In this document: positions 55,106-64,000 of the stretch, in pieces
How positions within the stretch are numbered: the first letter of the stretch is position 1
How the letters are laid out: every line of letters starts with the position of its first letter
Source: Megalopta genalis
Taxonomy: Eukaryota > Arthropoda > Insecta > Hymenoptera > Halictidae
Direction: 5' to 3'
Assembly: GCF_051020955.1 (NCBI RefSeq)
Contig: NC_135014.1
Location: forward strand, 1,992,501-2,056,500
DNA: 64,000 nucleotides
Program-made: the position numbers and the translations under genes
Notes under the pieces: model-generated
Told to the model about the DNA's origin: nothing
Database searches by the model: none
What the model saw: the letters and a program-made list of their open reading frames with translations, nothing else

Positions 55106-55806
55106 CTTTTCAGATATAAAATCGTTGCAATAAAGAGACGAAAGAACGTCCGCGATTTCACCAGCTCCCCTCCCCGCCACCCCTGCTGAGAATTCTCAAA
55201 AACGATTAATTTTCGCTCGCCCGAAAGTGTCCCAATCCCTCGATCGGCGAGGGCCGATCTTAACGAAATTGCATCGGAAATTAAGGCGATGCGGTCTCCC
55301 GAGGAAAGAACGGGTGGGGGGGGGTCGATGGGTGGGGGCGTAACACAGAGCGCTCGCGATCGAAAATAACCTTTCGAAGCCCGCGTGTCCCTTTTGCAAC
55401 TCTTTCCGAACCCGATGGCAGCCGCTTCGTCCCCCTCCCCCCTCTCCCCGCCCCGCGCGCGCCGCGTTCCTTCGGATATCGGGAAAATCCGTGGGTATCT
55501 CTCCGTCGGCACGTGTGCGTTCCGACAGGCCGAGTTTCATCCCCGCGTCGCGATCGGTTTTAATGCATCCACGTCGATACCGCCGTCGCTTCCAGGACTT
55601 GACGCGTGTCGATTCGCCGGTGTCGAAAGTCCCGTCGCAATTACTGCTAAGTGACGATCACGGCCGCTGGGAAGAATCGGCTCTGGGGATCGAGGCGGCT
55701 GGGACGCGACTCGAATACGGGGCCTCGATCACCACTCGATCGTTCGAGCCATTCGAATGCTTTTAATTATTACGGTCTTTTAAATCGCGGCTATATCCAC
55801 GATATG
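55106..55806. other. No gene seen: GC-rich unique block
   Basis: G9-type run near 55315. Overlapping frames up to 136 codons on both strands with no domain. Confidence 0.45.
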
Positions 55807-55808
55807 TA

Positions 55809-56174
55809 CAGGGTGTCCCGAAAATGTCTCGCAATCCGGAAACGGCGGGTTCCTCGGATCATTCGAAGCAACTTCTTCCTTTACAAAAATGTTCTCCGAG
55901 GCACCGTTAACGAGTTATCAACGAAAAACCAGTGACCAATAAGAATCGAATACGGCTGACGCGAGGCGGCCCAGCCAACCAGCGCGCGAAGCCCGGTTCC
56001 GCTCATTGGCTCGGTCGCCTCGCGCCAGCCGAGCTCGCCTCTCATTGGCCATTGTTTCTCGTCGATAACTCGTTAACGGTGCCACGGAGAACATTTTTGT
56101 AAAGGAAAAAGTTGCGCCAAATGGCCCGAGGAACCCGCCACTTTCGGATTGCGAGACATTTTCGGGACACTCTC
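55809..56174. mobile_element. P-family palindromic MITE, copy 6
   Basis: Left CAGGGTGTCCCGAAAATGTC, right the inverse with CTCTCTA. TA-flanked. Very similar to copy 2 (19476), including GACCAATAAGAATCGA and CGAAGCCCGGTTCCG, so these two share a recent source. Confidence 0.92.
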
Positions 56175-56190
56175 TATATAATATGGTATA

Positions 56191-56930
56191 CAGGGTGTTC
56201 CACAATTACTTTAACAGCCGAAAATGAGGGGTAGCTGAGGTCATTTGAAGTAACTTTTTCCTTCGCGAAAATGCAATCTGCGGCTTTGTTTACGAGTTAT
56301 TAACGAAAAACACTGGCCAATGAGATGTGACGGTGCGAGAGAGAGAGAGTCCGCAGCACGAGACTTTGACAGAAGGTCTTCATATTTCTCTAACAAACAT
56401 ATCTCTTACGTCCTTTAACACGATTATTATTTATTAAAATATCATTTACGTACTTTGTTAATCTTCACTGTACACCTTGCTTAAAAATTTCATATGTTAC
56501 ACACGAGATGTCATGCACACTAGAGAATTAAAACGGCCGTCACGGTTAAATTACTTATTATTTCGGGTCCGAAAAATTAGTAAATATTCTTTAGACGTTG
56601 TAAAGTAAAGGTGAACAGCGTTTTTCTTAGAAATATCACTGTTACGTAGTAAAAGAAAATCCGGAAAGTTCTCACTTCGTGATTTGTTCAATACTTCGAA
56701 CGCGGCTCGAGTCCGTCCCGACCTTCTGTCAAAGCCTCGTGCTGCGGACTCTCTCGCGGACTCTCTCTCTCTCTCTCTCTCTCGCACCGTCACCTCTCAT
56801 TGGCCAGTGTTTTTCGTTAATAACTCGTAAACAAAGCCGCAGACTGCATTTTCGCAAAGGAAAAAGTTACTTCAAATGACCTCGGCTACCCCTCATTTTC
56901 GGCTGTTAAAGCAATTGTGGAACACCCTGT
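56191..56930. mobile_element. P-family palindromic MITE, copy 7 with 341-bp central insert
   Basis: The ends CAGGGTGTTCCACAATTACT and inverse are flanked by TA. The arms pair over about 188 bp each (56191-56378, 56720-56930), including TCCGCAGCACGAG-type blocks and a GA/CT run. The loop 56379-56719 is AT-rich and matches no other copy. Only 14 bp separate this element from copy 6. Confidence 0.92.
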
Positions 56931-56932
56931 AT

Positions 56933-57640
56933 ATAATACAATAAACGTTTGGATATCAAAAAATATCGTACAAATAAATATTCGGACAAGGGAGCATTAT
57001 AATTACATAACGAATAATTATCAGAATTATGTCGAAACGCGATAGAATCGTATTTCGAAACAATTCTCGATGTTCCCCTTAAAGTTCGCCTTAAAGCTCT
57101 CGACTGCAAACGGGTTAAAGTCTCCGTTGTAAACCCCTTTAGAAATAAGAGAATCGTCGAGAACCGCGACACAGTCGCAAAATCGACTTTCGGCGATGAA
57201 TCGGAGCGATCGCGCGCCGTTTCGCCGAGGATCGGGCACCGGTCATTCCGCAGATTTGCTGTAATAGCGCGATCGAAGGGAGTTAATGAGACGACGGTTC
57301 CGCCGGGGTTGGATTACCCTGTCTTCTCTGCGGCGTCCGAGATAGCCACGATCCGATGAAAGCCTCCTGGAACCTCGTTTGATAAAGTCTGATGGGAAAC
57401 TGATCGAATATCGGTTTCGTTGGCTCCCCGGCGTGCAAGTATAGCCGGGGGGATTCATCCTGCATGTGAAATCCGTCGTGTATGGAAAATTTCTGCCCGC
57501 CTCCGGGATATCCGGGGACGCCGCTCGATGTTTCTCCGTCTTCCCAGCGATTGTCCGGCGAGAATCAATTCATTAGAATTCGATCGAGCCTCGTCGATCA
57601 TTCCGATCACGGAGCTCATCGTTTCGCGGAGTTCGCGATA
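56933..57640. other. No gene seen: unique block
   Basis: Balanced unique sequence. Frames up to about 90 codons, none recognised. Confidence 0.45.
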
Positions 57641-58512
57641 TATTTTCGCGGAGTTTTCCGTACATTTTCGCGGAATTCGCGATATATTTCCCGGGAGTTT
57701 TTCGTACGTTCTCGAAGAGTTTTCGCTACATTCTCGAGCACTAATCCTGCGCCAATTTAACCCCTTGCTGTACTTTGACGAGTTCGACTGGTCACGAAAA
57801 TTTCTAGCAATAACTCATCGAGCATAGATGTTATTTTATTCTTTGATACGTTCAGTGCCGCGTGAGTCACGCGTGGGTGACCTTAATTTTTAACCAGGTC
57901 TTCGAAATTTTTTTTATTTTATTATATTTATCAAATCGAATGCCATTAGGATTTGTAGAATACAAATTAGCCGAGTTCAATATCATTTCGTGGAGTTGCC
58001 CGATATATTTTCCAGGAGTTTTCCGTACATTTTCGCGGAATTTTCCGTACATTTTCGAAGAGCTTTCGCTAGATTCTCGAGCACTAATCCTGCGCCAATT
58101 TAACCCCTTGCTGTATTTTGACGAGTTCGACTGGTCACGAAAATTTCTAGCAATAACTTATCTTTGATACCTCCAGTGCCACGTGAGTCGCGGTGGTGAA
58201 TTAGGGGTGACCCTAATTTTTAACTAAGTCTTCGAAATCCATTTTTATTGTATTATATTGATCAAATGTCATATATATTGATCGAATGTCACTAGGATTT
58301 AGAATAGAAAAGGATACAAAATAGCCGAACCAATATTTCGGTAAATTTTCACTTTCCAGTTTCGGTTTCATTAATCAAACGATTTCGATATCGTGCGAAT
58401 TTTTCGATATTCGGCGCTCAACGTGTTAAAACTGAAATAAAATTGTAATCGAAAATTATCTAATCGCAGTGACTGCGAGGAAAATGACTGGATAGTGACT
58501 GCTAAGGGGTTA
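57641..58512 (+). repeat. 343-bp tandem duplication holding E-family TTAA sequence
   Basis: GCACTAATCCTGCGCC at 57738 and 58081, each preceded by GGAGTTTTCCGTACATTTTC units and followed by TTTAACCCCTTGCTGTA and GTTCGACTGGTCACGAAAAT. The array ends TAGTGACTGCTAAGGGG-TTAA (58513-58516), the E right end. Confidence 0.86.
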
Positions 58513-58536
58513 AGAGGAGAGAATCGAAAATTTTAA

Positions 58537-58872
58537 CCCTTTGCACTCGAAGCTATTTTAATCGTAAATCTAAAATAATTTCTCTGACTTATAGTATTTC
58601 CATTTTATACGACAAAGTGCATTTAATGCATATGAAATTGAGTCTTGCGGTGACACGTAACAACGGTTACACTTTTAACAATTTCTTTTTAAATCTAAAC
58701 TTTGTGTTAATGTAAAAATTATCTTTGGAACGTGATACTACAATTTCAGTGGTGCTTCAGAGTCACTCAATTTCATATGCATAGAATGCACTTTGTCGTA
58801 CAAAATGGAAATACTATAAGCCAGAAAAATTGGTTCAGATTTACAGTTTAAAATGGCTTCGAGCGCAAAGGG
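58537..58872. mobile_element. A-family palindromic copy (two A elements fused head to head)
   Basis: Forward A from TTAA (58533-58536) CCCTTTGCACTCGAAGC to CAGAGTCAC at 58766, then an inverted A left part (TTTCATATGCATAGAATGC to CGAGCGCAAAGGG, followed by TTGA). The result is a foldback. Confidence 0.86.
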
Positions 58873-58929
58873 TTGATCATCCCAGTAAACGTAGACACGC
58901 GATAAATATAAATTTTCCTTCTTTTTCCA

Positions 58930-58998
58930 AAGAAATTGTTACAATCGAAAGTGTGCTCATCATTTTAGTTACGAAGAAAATGGTACGGCAAGGGGTTA
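58930..58998. mobile_element. E-family right-end fragment
   Basis: TTACGAAGAAAATGGTACGG then CAAGGGG-TTAA resembles the E right end at 58470-58516. Confidence 0.5.
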
Positions 58999-60202
58999 AT
59001 CGGATCGGACCGCAAGATGTTTGCCGGCGAAGTCCGCTGTTTTTGTCTCCGTTATTCGCGTTTGCTCTTCTCTTCGCCCCTCGAACGAAATCGCAAGCCG
59101 CAATATCCTCGCGGCGAGCCGTCTCTACGAAATTTCATCCTAAAACAATTTCGTCGCGGAACAGGAATATAAATCGTGCACCGGGCCGAGCGGAACACCG
59201 GCGGAGCACGGAACATCGAGGCCCGTCGTTGTCGCGCGCGCGTTCCCGAAACCGCCGCGCACACGCTCGGAACTTTAATCAGCCACGTGGTTTGCCTCGG
59301 CACGGACGCGAAAGAAAGTGGTCGCGGCATAATCCAAAGAGTCGCGGGCAAAGTGAAACGAGGACAAAACGAACTCGAACGCGAGCGCGGCGCGGCGCGT
59401 TACGGGGCGCACAACAGGTTGCAAAAAGACGAGCGGGAAAACGCGGCCGGAAATTAGCAAACAAACGAGCGGAACAAGAGAGCGGTAGTCGGGACAAGAC
59501 CGTGGAACAAGCAGATTACGGCACAACAGGTGTAAAAAGACGAGCCGGCGGACAGAAATTAGCGAGCAAACGGTTTCGAACAAGACACCCGAAAACCGGG
59601 GAATAAAAGAAACGCGGCGGCGAGATCAGAGAGCGATGAACGGGAGCGCCGTGAAAACGGCGCGCGAATCGGCGAGTAAAACGAGAGGCATCGGCTCATA
59701 AGCAACTAGCCTAATCCAGCGTGTAGGAGGAAAATGGGGCCTGCGTAAAAGCCGAGCCAATATCGCGTTGATTAAATGCGGCGCGGCGCGGATCGGCGAG
59801 CTCGACTTTCGAGCGAAAAAGCCGGCCGAGCGGATTCCCGTGTTCCAAAAAATCCCGGCTCTCGGGACGGAGATTCGGAGGGGAAACAAAATCGAAGCTG
59901 TTATCGGTCGCGCGCGGAGGGCTCCCGCCGGAAAAATCGAGGCCAGGGCGCCTCGGGCCGCGATCGGCGCGGCGAACGCGCGCGCGATTCTCCGACGACG
60001 CGGCGATCCGCCTGGAGAAAATTATTTTACCGTTGTTTCAAGGTTATGTCAAGGTTATATTGTGGCACATCAAGTTCACTCTTCTTTAAATCATTTTAAT
60101 AGATTTAAAGCAATACATTGACATTTCAAAATTGTTCTATTCTTTTAACTGTTTCAATACGCGGACAAATTTTCACCAGACTTGCGTGAAATCCACGGTG
60201 TA
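58999..60202. other. No gene seen: GC-rich unique block
   Basis: CpG-dense. The longest frame, 258 codons at 58830-59606, is highly basic, starts inside an A element and overlaps three open minus-strand frames, so coding is doubtful. CAAGGTTATGTCAAGGTTAT near 60040 also occurs at 54384. Confidence 0.45.
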
Positions 60203-61149
60203 CAGTAATGTCTCCCTAACTGACGCTGAAATTGTGCAGAAAAATGGACAATTTAGGGAGAGGAGATACGATTGTTCGAGCCTTGCAGCTCGTTTTTATG
60301 GTCAAGGTGCAAGGGTTACTATAAACTGCTGTAACTTTGCGAGAAAAAATCGCAGCCGAGTTTCTTTTTTTTTAAATTAAAGCTGAAAGATCGAACTTCG
60401 TTCTGCCGTGAACGGCAGCTCGGACAAAAATTGTCCAAAGTCCGTGCGATTCGTCGAACTCAACGATACATTGTATGACGTACGACGAACATGGCATCGC
60501 GTTTAAAGGGTTACAGTAGCGAGGTTGCGTGAAACTTAAAATCCATATAGACTTTCTGGAAGTAGAGGTTTCGAGCTTTAATTTAAAAAAAGATTCGTTG
60601 TCCTAAGGTGATTTCTCACGAAGCTATCGTTAGTCGAAGCTGACGAATGTACATTTCGTCAAACTTGGCAATTTTCGATAGGACAAGCATGGCTTCATAT
60701 TTAAAGGATTACAGTGGCGACGGTGCGTTAATCTTAAAATTTATAGTATAGTGTCAAAAAGTAGAACTTCCAAGCTGTAATTTAGAGAAAGATTCGTTGT
60801 CCTAAAGTGATTTTTCACGGAGCTATCGTCAAAGCTGGCCAATGAGCATTTCGTCAAACTTGGCAATTTTCGATATGTCAAACATGGTTTCGCATTTAAA
60901 GGGTTACGGTGGCGAGGGTGCGTCAAACCTAAAATCGAGTACAACTACCTTAAAGTAGAGGTTTCAAGCTTTAATTTAAGAGGAAGACCATTATTCTACG
61001 ATGATTTTTCGCGGAGTTATCGTAATTTTATAATTGTTGACAATTCTTAACTGTAAAAACAAACCGCAAGGCTCGAATAATCGTATCTCCTCTTCCCGAA
61101 TTGTCCATTTTCGTGGACAATCCGAGCGTCAATTAGAGAGACATTACTG
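60203..61149 (+). mobile_element. C-D composite element, copy 2 (947 bp)
   Basis: TA-flanked (60201-60202, 61150-61151). C left arm to about 60300, D leader and three units, C right arm from about 61035. The left arm is truncated inside (joins D leader at GGTCAAGGTGCAAGGG), so the two composites are separate descendants of one ancestor. Confidence 0.92.
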
Positions 61150-61151
61150 TA

Positions 61152-61660
61152 CTTATCGCAGCACTGCCCGAACGGCCTAATATTATCGATTTTAAAGCAC
61201 CAGGGAGTTGTAAACCCATTAGTAGAAACAATGGTAGCAAAATACGAAACTTTCGAAATTGACTTTTGTCAATGGATCGTCGCTCCGGCGGGCAACCGGG
61301 CGCCCGGCCGTGCCGCGCGCGTATTTCCGCGCGCTATAATTTCCGCGGGGGCCACCAAATTCGAAATAACAATGCGAACCGTCGCGAACGATAACGAAAA
61401 CGCGCCGTTCTCTGGGAGAGGTCGATATTCAATTATCGTCGGTTTTGGAGCCGGGTAACGAGAAGCGGCGACCGCTCTCCGCCGCGCCGCGCCGCGCCAT
61501 TCGCAGAGCTTCGCGGCCCGTTTCCGCTTCTCGGAAGTAACTTCCGCGCTCCCCGTGTGCATTACATAAATTCCAACTAGGGGTTCTTTATAGATTTTTC
61601 CTTTTTTCGTTCGCCAGCCCCTTCCAGCCGCGGCTGAAACGCGGAAACGGCGACCGGGTC

Positions 61661-61661
<1 letters not shown>
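61152..61661. other. No gene seen: unique, GC-rich
   Basis: CGCCGCGCCGCGCC run near 61480. No recognised coding sequence. Confidence 0.45.

Positions 61662-61711
<50 letters not shown>
61662..61711 (+). repeat. (CT)n microsatellite
   Basis: About 23 CT units, then TTTCTCGCTCGC. Confidence 0.97.
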
Positions 61712-61717
<6 letters not shown>

Positions 61718-62070
61718 GCTTGCTCGCCGACCCCGCAATACGCGGAAATAATTCTCTGGCCCTTAGCGGTCCTCGGACGACTGTCCGGCGAGCACGCGCG
61801 TGCGACCACGACACTCCGGGGAATTAAAAAGCTTTCGCAAGTCCCCGGAAACGGAGGCTCTTTCCTTTTTCTTTTTTTCTTTTTGGTTAATGCGAAACTT
61901 TCGGGCGCGCCTCCGTACGCGGACTTAACGCGCTCGTCTAAATAACGCGGCGACTGTGCTTTAAAGCGGATGCTGCGCATGCGTCGGGACGAATTTATAG
62001 CGATGCGAGGGAAAATAGTGTTTTCGATTTTTCTATAAGCGATTTCTGAATGTTGCATGTCATGTGTATG
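61712..62070. other. No gene seen: unique block
   Basis: A pyrimidine tract (CTTTTTCTTTTTTTCTTTTT) lies near 61865. Otherwise nothing is seen. Confidence 0.45.
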
Positions 62071-62690
62071 CAAAATATAATGTAGGATATAATATAAAAT
62101 ATCATAAAATATTATAAAATATCATGTAAAATATAATATAAAATGTAGTACATGATATAGTATAAAAATATAATATCAAATATAATATCAAATATCATAT
62201 AAAATATAGTTATAAAATATAGTATAAAATATAGTATAAAAATATACTATATAGTATATAAATATATAGTATAAAATATAGTTTAAAAATATAATATGAA
62301 ATATCATATCATATATCATATCAAACATAGTTTAAAAATATCCTTTAAAATATCGTATAAAATATCATATTAAGTATCATATAAAATATAATATAAAATA
62401 TCACATCAAATCATATATCAAATATCATATCAAATATAATATAAAATATCACATCACAAATCTTATATCAAATATCATATAAAATATAATACAAAATATC
62501 ATATCAAATATCATATCAAATATCATATAAAATATAATACAAAATATCATATCAAATATCATATCAAATATCATATAAAATATAATACAAAATATCATAT
62601 CAAATATCATATCAAATATTATATAAAATATAGTATAAAATATCATATCAAATATAGTATAAAATATCATAACATCATATAAAATATAAC
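62071..62690. repeat. AT-rich ATATCATATCAAAT array with 48-bp higher-order unit
   Basis: Ten- to eleven-base submotifs (ATATCATATC, AAATATAATA). AATACAAAATATC recurs at 62488, 62536 and 62584, giving a 48-bp unit in the right half. The minus-strand Met-Ile-Phe frame is an artefact. Confidence 0.93.
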
Positions 62691-63898
62691 ATAACCTCGA
62701 AGAAAGTAAACATTCCATTTAAACAATAACACAGGAACAGCTCGGTCATCAATTAACCAACATAAAATCTCTTCCTTTCTCCACAAAACTTCATCCTCGT
62801 CGAAAGAAACCGCGCTAACACCCACGCGCTCACCCCATCCACCTTATTCCTTAAACGATCGCGTACGTTTCCTCCAGCATCGATCAAGGATCTCTCATCT
62901 CGATAATTTCGCACCGACGGCAAGTCCCAGATCGCATCGATCCGTCGCGCAGCACGCGCGGCGTAGCTCGCTTAGCCGGGCGGCGACGGCGGCGGCGGGC
63001 GCGCCGCGGCGTAAAAGGGGGAAAGGTTCGTAGATGCGTTTCATCGGAGTGCATTATGCTGCGCGTACCCGATCTATATCCGGCCGTAGCCGGTCGGTTT
63101 GCACGCGCGCCTGCACAAGTACACAGAGGGTGGGTCCCGTACAAATAGCGGCCGTTTGACGTGAAGGCTCGAGAGCGTACGGCGGCGGGAACGGCATCGG
63201 CATCGCGATCGGCATCGGCGGCAGCAGCGGCAACAACGGCGCGCCGACGGCGGACGGGGTACGGGGTACGACACCGGTGCGGAATAATGCAGGCCCGTCT
63301 GTGTTTGCCGGTGAACACCGATGCGTTCGCGGACGCTAAACGAGGCCATTCCGGACGACTGTGAACCTGCGGGCGGACGAGCCGCGCCGCGCCGCACCGC
63401 ACCACGCGGCACCGCGTCACGCCGCACCGCACCGCGTCACGCCGCACCGCATCGCGCCGCGCCGCGAGGACCCTCTCCTCGGCGTCCTGGAACGCCGCTG
63501 GGGAACGGCTGGTAAGCGGGCCGCCGAGCGGCGAAGGTGGAGGGGAGGGGGAACGACGCGCGATTCAAGGAAACGGGAACGGTGCGAAGAGGCCGATCGA
63601 GAATGCTCGCGGAGATGCGAACGCGACGGGAAAGAAGGGCGAAGAATGCGGGAAAATGGGCTTCGAAATGGGGGAGGAATCGAGTACCGAATAGGAAAAT
63701 ACAAGCGCGACGCCTCTCCGGCGCATAAAGTAGTTCAAACAGCAGGAATTTGTTGAAAACCATTGTCGTATAACGCTTCGACCGCCGCGTCATCCTCTCT
63801 GGAAGTGAACTCCACGGTCTTCGACCTTTCATCCTACGCCTTTGTTTCGCGGCTTTCATAGTCGCCGAGTTTTGTAGCTCGCGCGCGTTCGTTGCTAA
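62691..63898. other. No gene seen: unique, with GC-rich repeats
   Basis: GCATCGGCATCG runs near 63195 and CCGCACCGC repeats at 63380-63470. Frames up to 187 codons on both strands coincide with these tracts. No domain is recognised. Confidence 0.45.
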
Positions 63899-64000
63899 CC
63901 CTTCGCGCTCGAAGAACATATTAACTTGTAAATTTAAACGAACTTTGCCGACTTGGGCTGTTTCCGTTTTAATGGCGGAGTGCATTTTGCGCATTCGAAA
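63899..64000 (+). mobile_element. A-family element, left part, running off the window
   Basis: CTAA then CCCTTCGCGCTCGAAGAA, followed by GTAAATTTAAACGAACTTTG and GGAGTGCATTTTGCGCAT, matches the A core with several substitutions. Confidence 0.8.

Noticed and set aside
58830..59606. 258-codon basic frame as a nuclear protein
   Set aside because: It starts inside an A element, overlaps open minus-strand frames and shows no domain. GC-rich composition explains it.

Overview
This looks like repeat-dominated nuclear DNA from an insect, most likely a hymenopteran (bee or ant). The basis is the terminal repeat of the mariner element (TTGGGTTGGC type, as in the mellifera-like subfamily), the abundance of small TA- and TTAA-flanked elements, and the sharp alternation of very AT-rich and very GC/CpG-rich blocks. 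The species assignment is inference. I find no supportable host gene, tRNA or rRNA in 64 kb. The only recognisable coding remnant is the C-terminal third of a mariner transposase. The long open frames are by-products of tandem repeats whose units lack stop codons.

Layout. 1-5 kb: AT satellite, a TA-flanked element, and a mariner (2895-4858) carrying a solo LTR that itself carries a TTAA-flanked piggyBac-like MITE. 5.9-7.2 kb: large CT array. 8-25 kb: unique blocks separated by minisatellites (23, 24, 28, 37, 21 bp units) and palindromic MITEs. 25.8-27.7 kb: 18-bp array. 28-31 kb: foldback, pentanucleotide and CT arrays. 31.3-34.6 kb: dense cluster of TA- and TTAA-flanked MITEs, including a chain of elements sharing single TTAA sites. 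36.4-40.1 kb: giant inverted repeat with arms of about 1.35 kb. 41-42.4 kb: inverted copy of part of the 32-kb cluster. 43-48 kb: 192-, 15-, 57- and 365-bp tandem arrays. 49-61 kb: palindromic MITEs, 199-bp tandem repeats and two composite elements. 61-64 kb: TC and 48-bp arrays and a partial MITE at the edge.

Repeat families, named here for convenience. P: near-complete palindromes, ends CAGGGTGTCC, TA target, conserved CCAAT boxes (7 copies plus fragments). C: about 215-220 bp palindromes, ends CAGTAATGTCTC, TA target. A: ends CCCTTTGCACTCGA, TTAA target. D: 199-bp tandem units with a leader. E: ends CCCCTTGC, TTAA. B: CAAATACTGCGG repeat. W: 946-bp AT-rich element with CAGGGTGGTCC ends. 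The most striking observation is that C ends occur in three architectures: alone, enclosing a D array (52.3 and 60.2 kb), and, on one side only, next to a giant foldback built from D plus an 11-bp minisatellite (36.4-40.1 kb).
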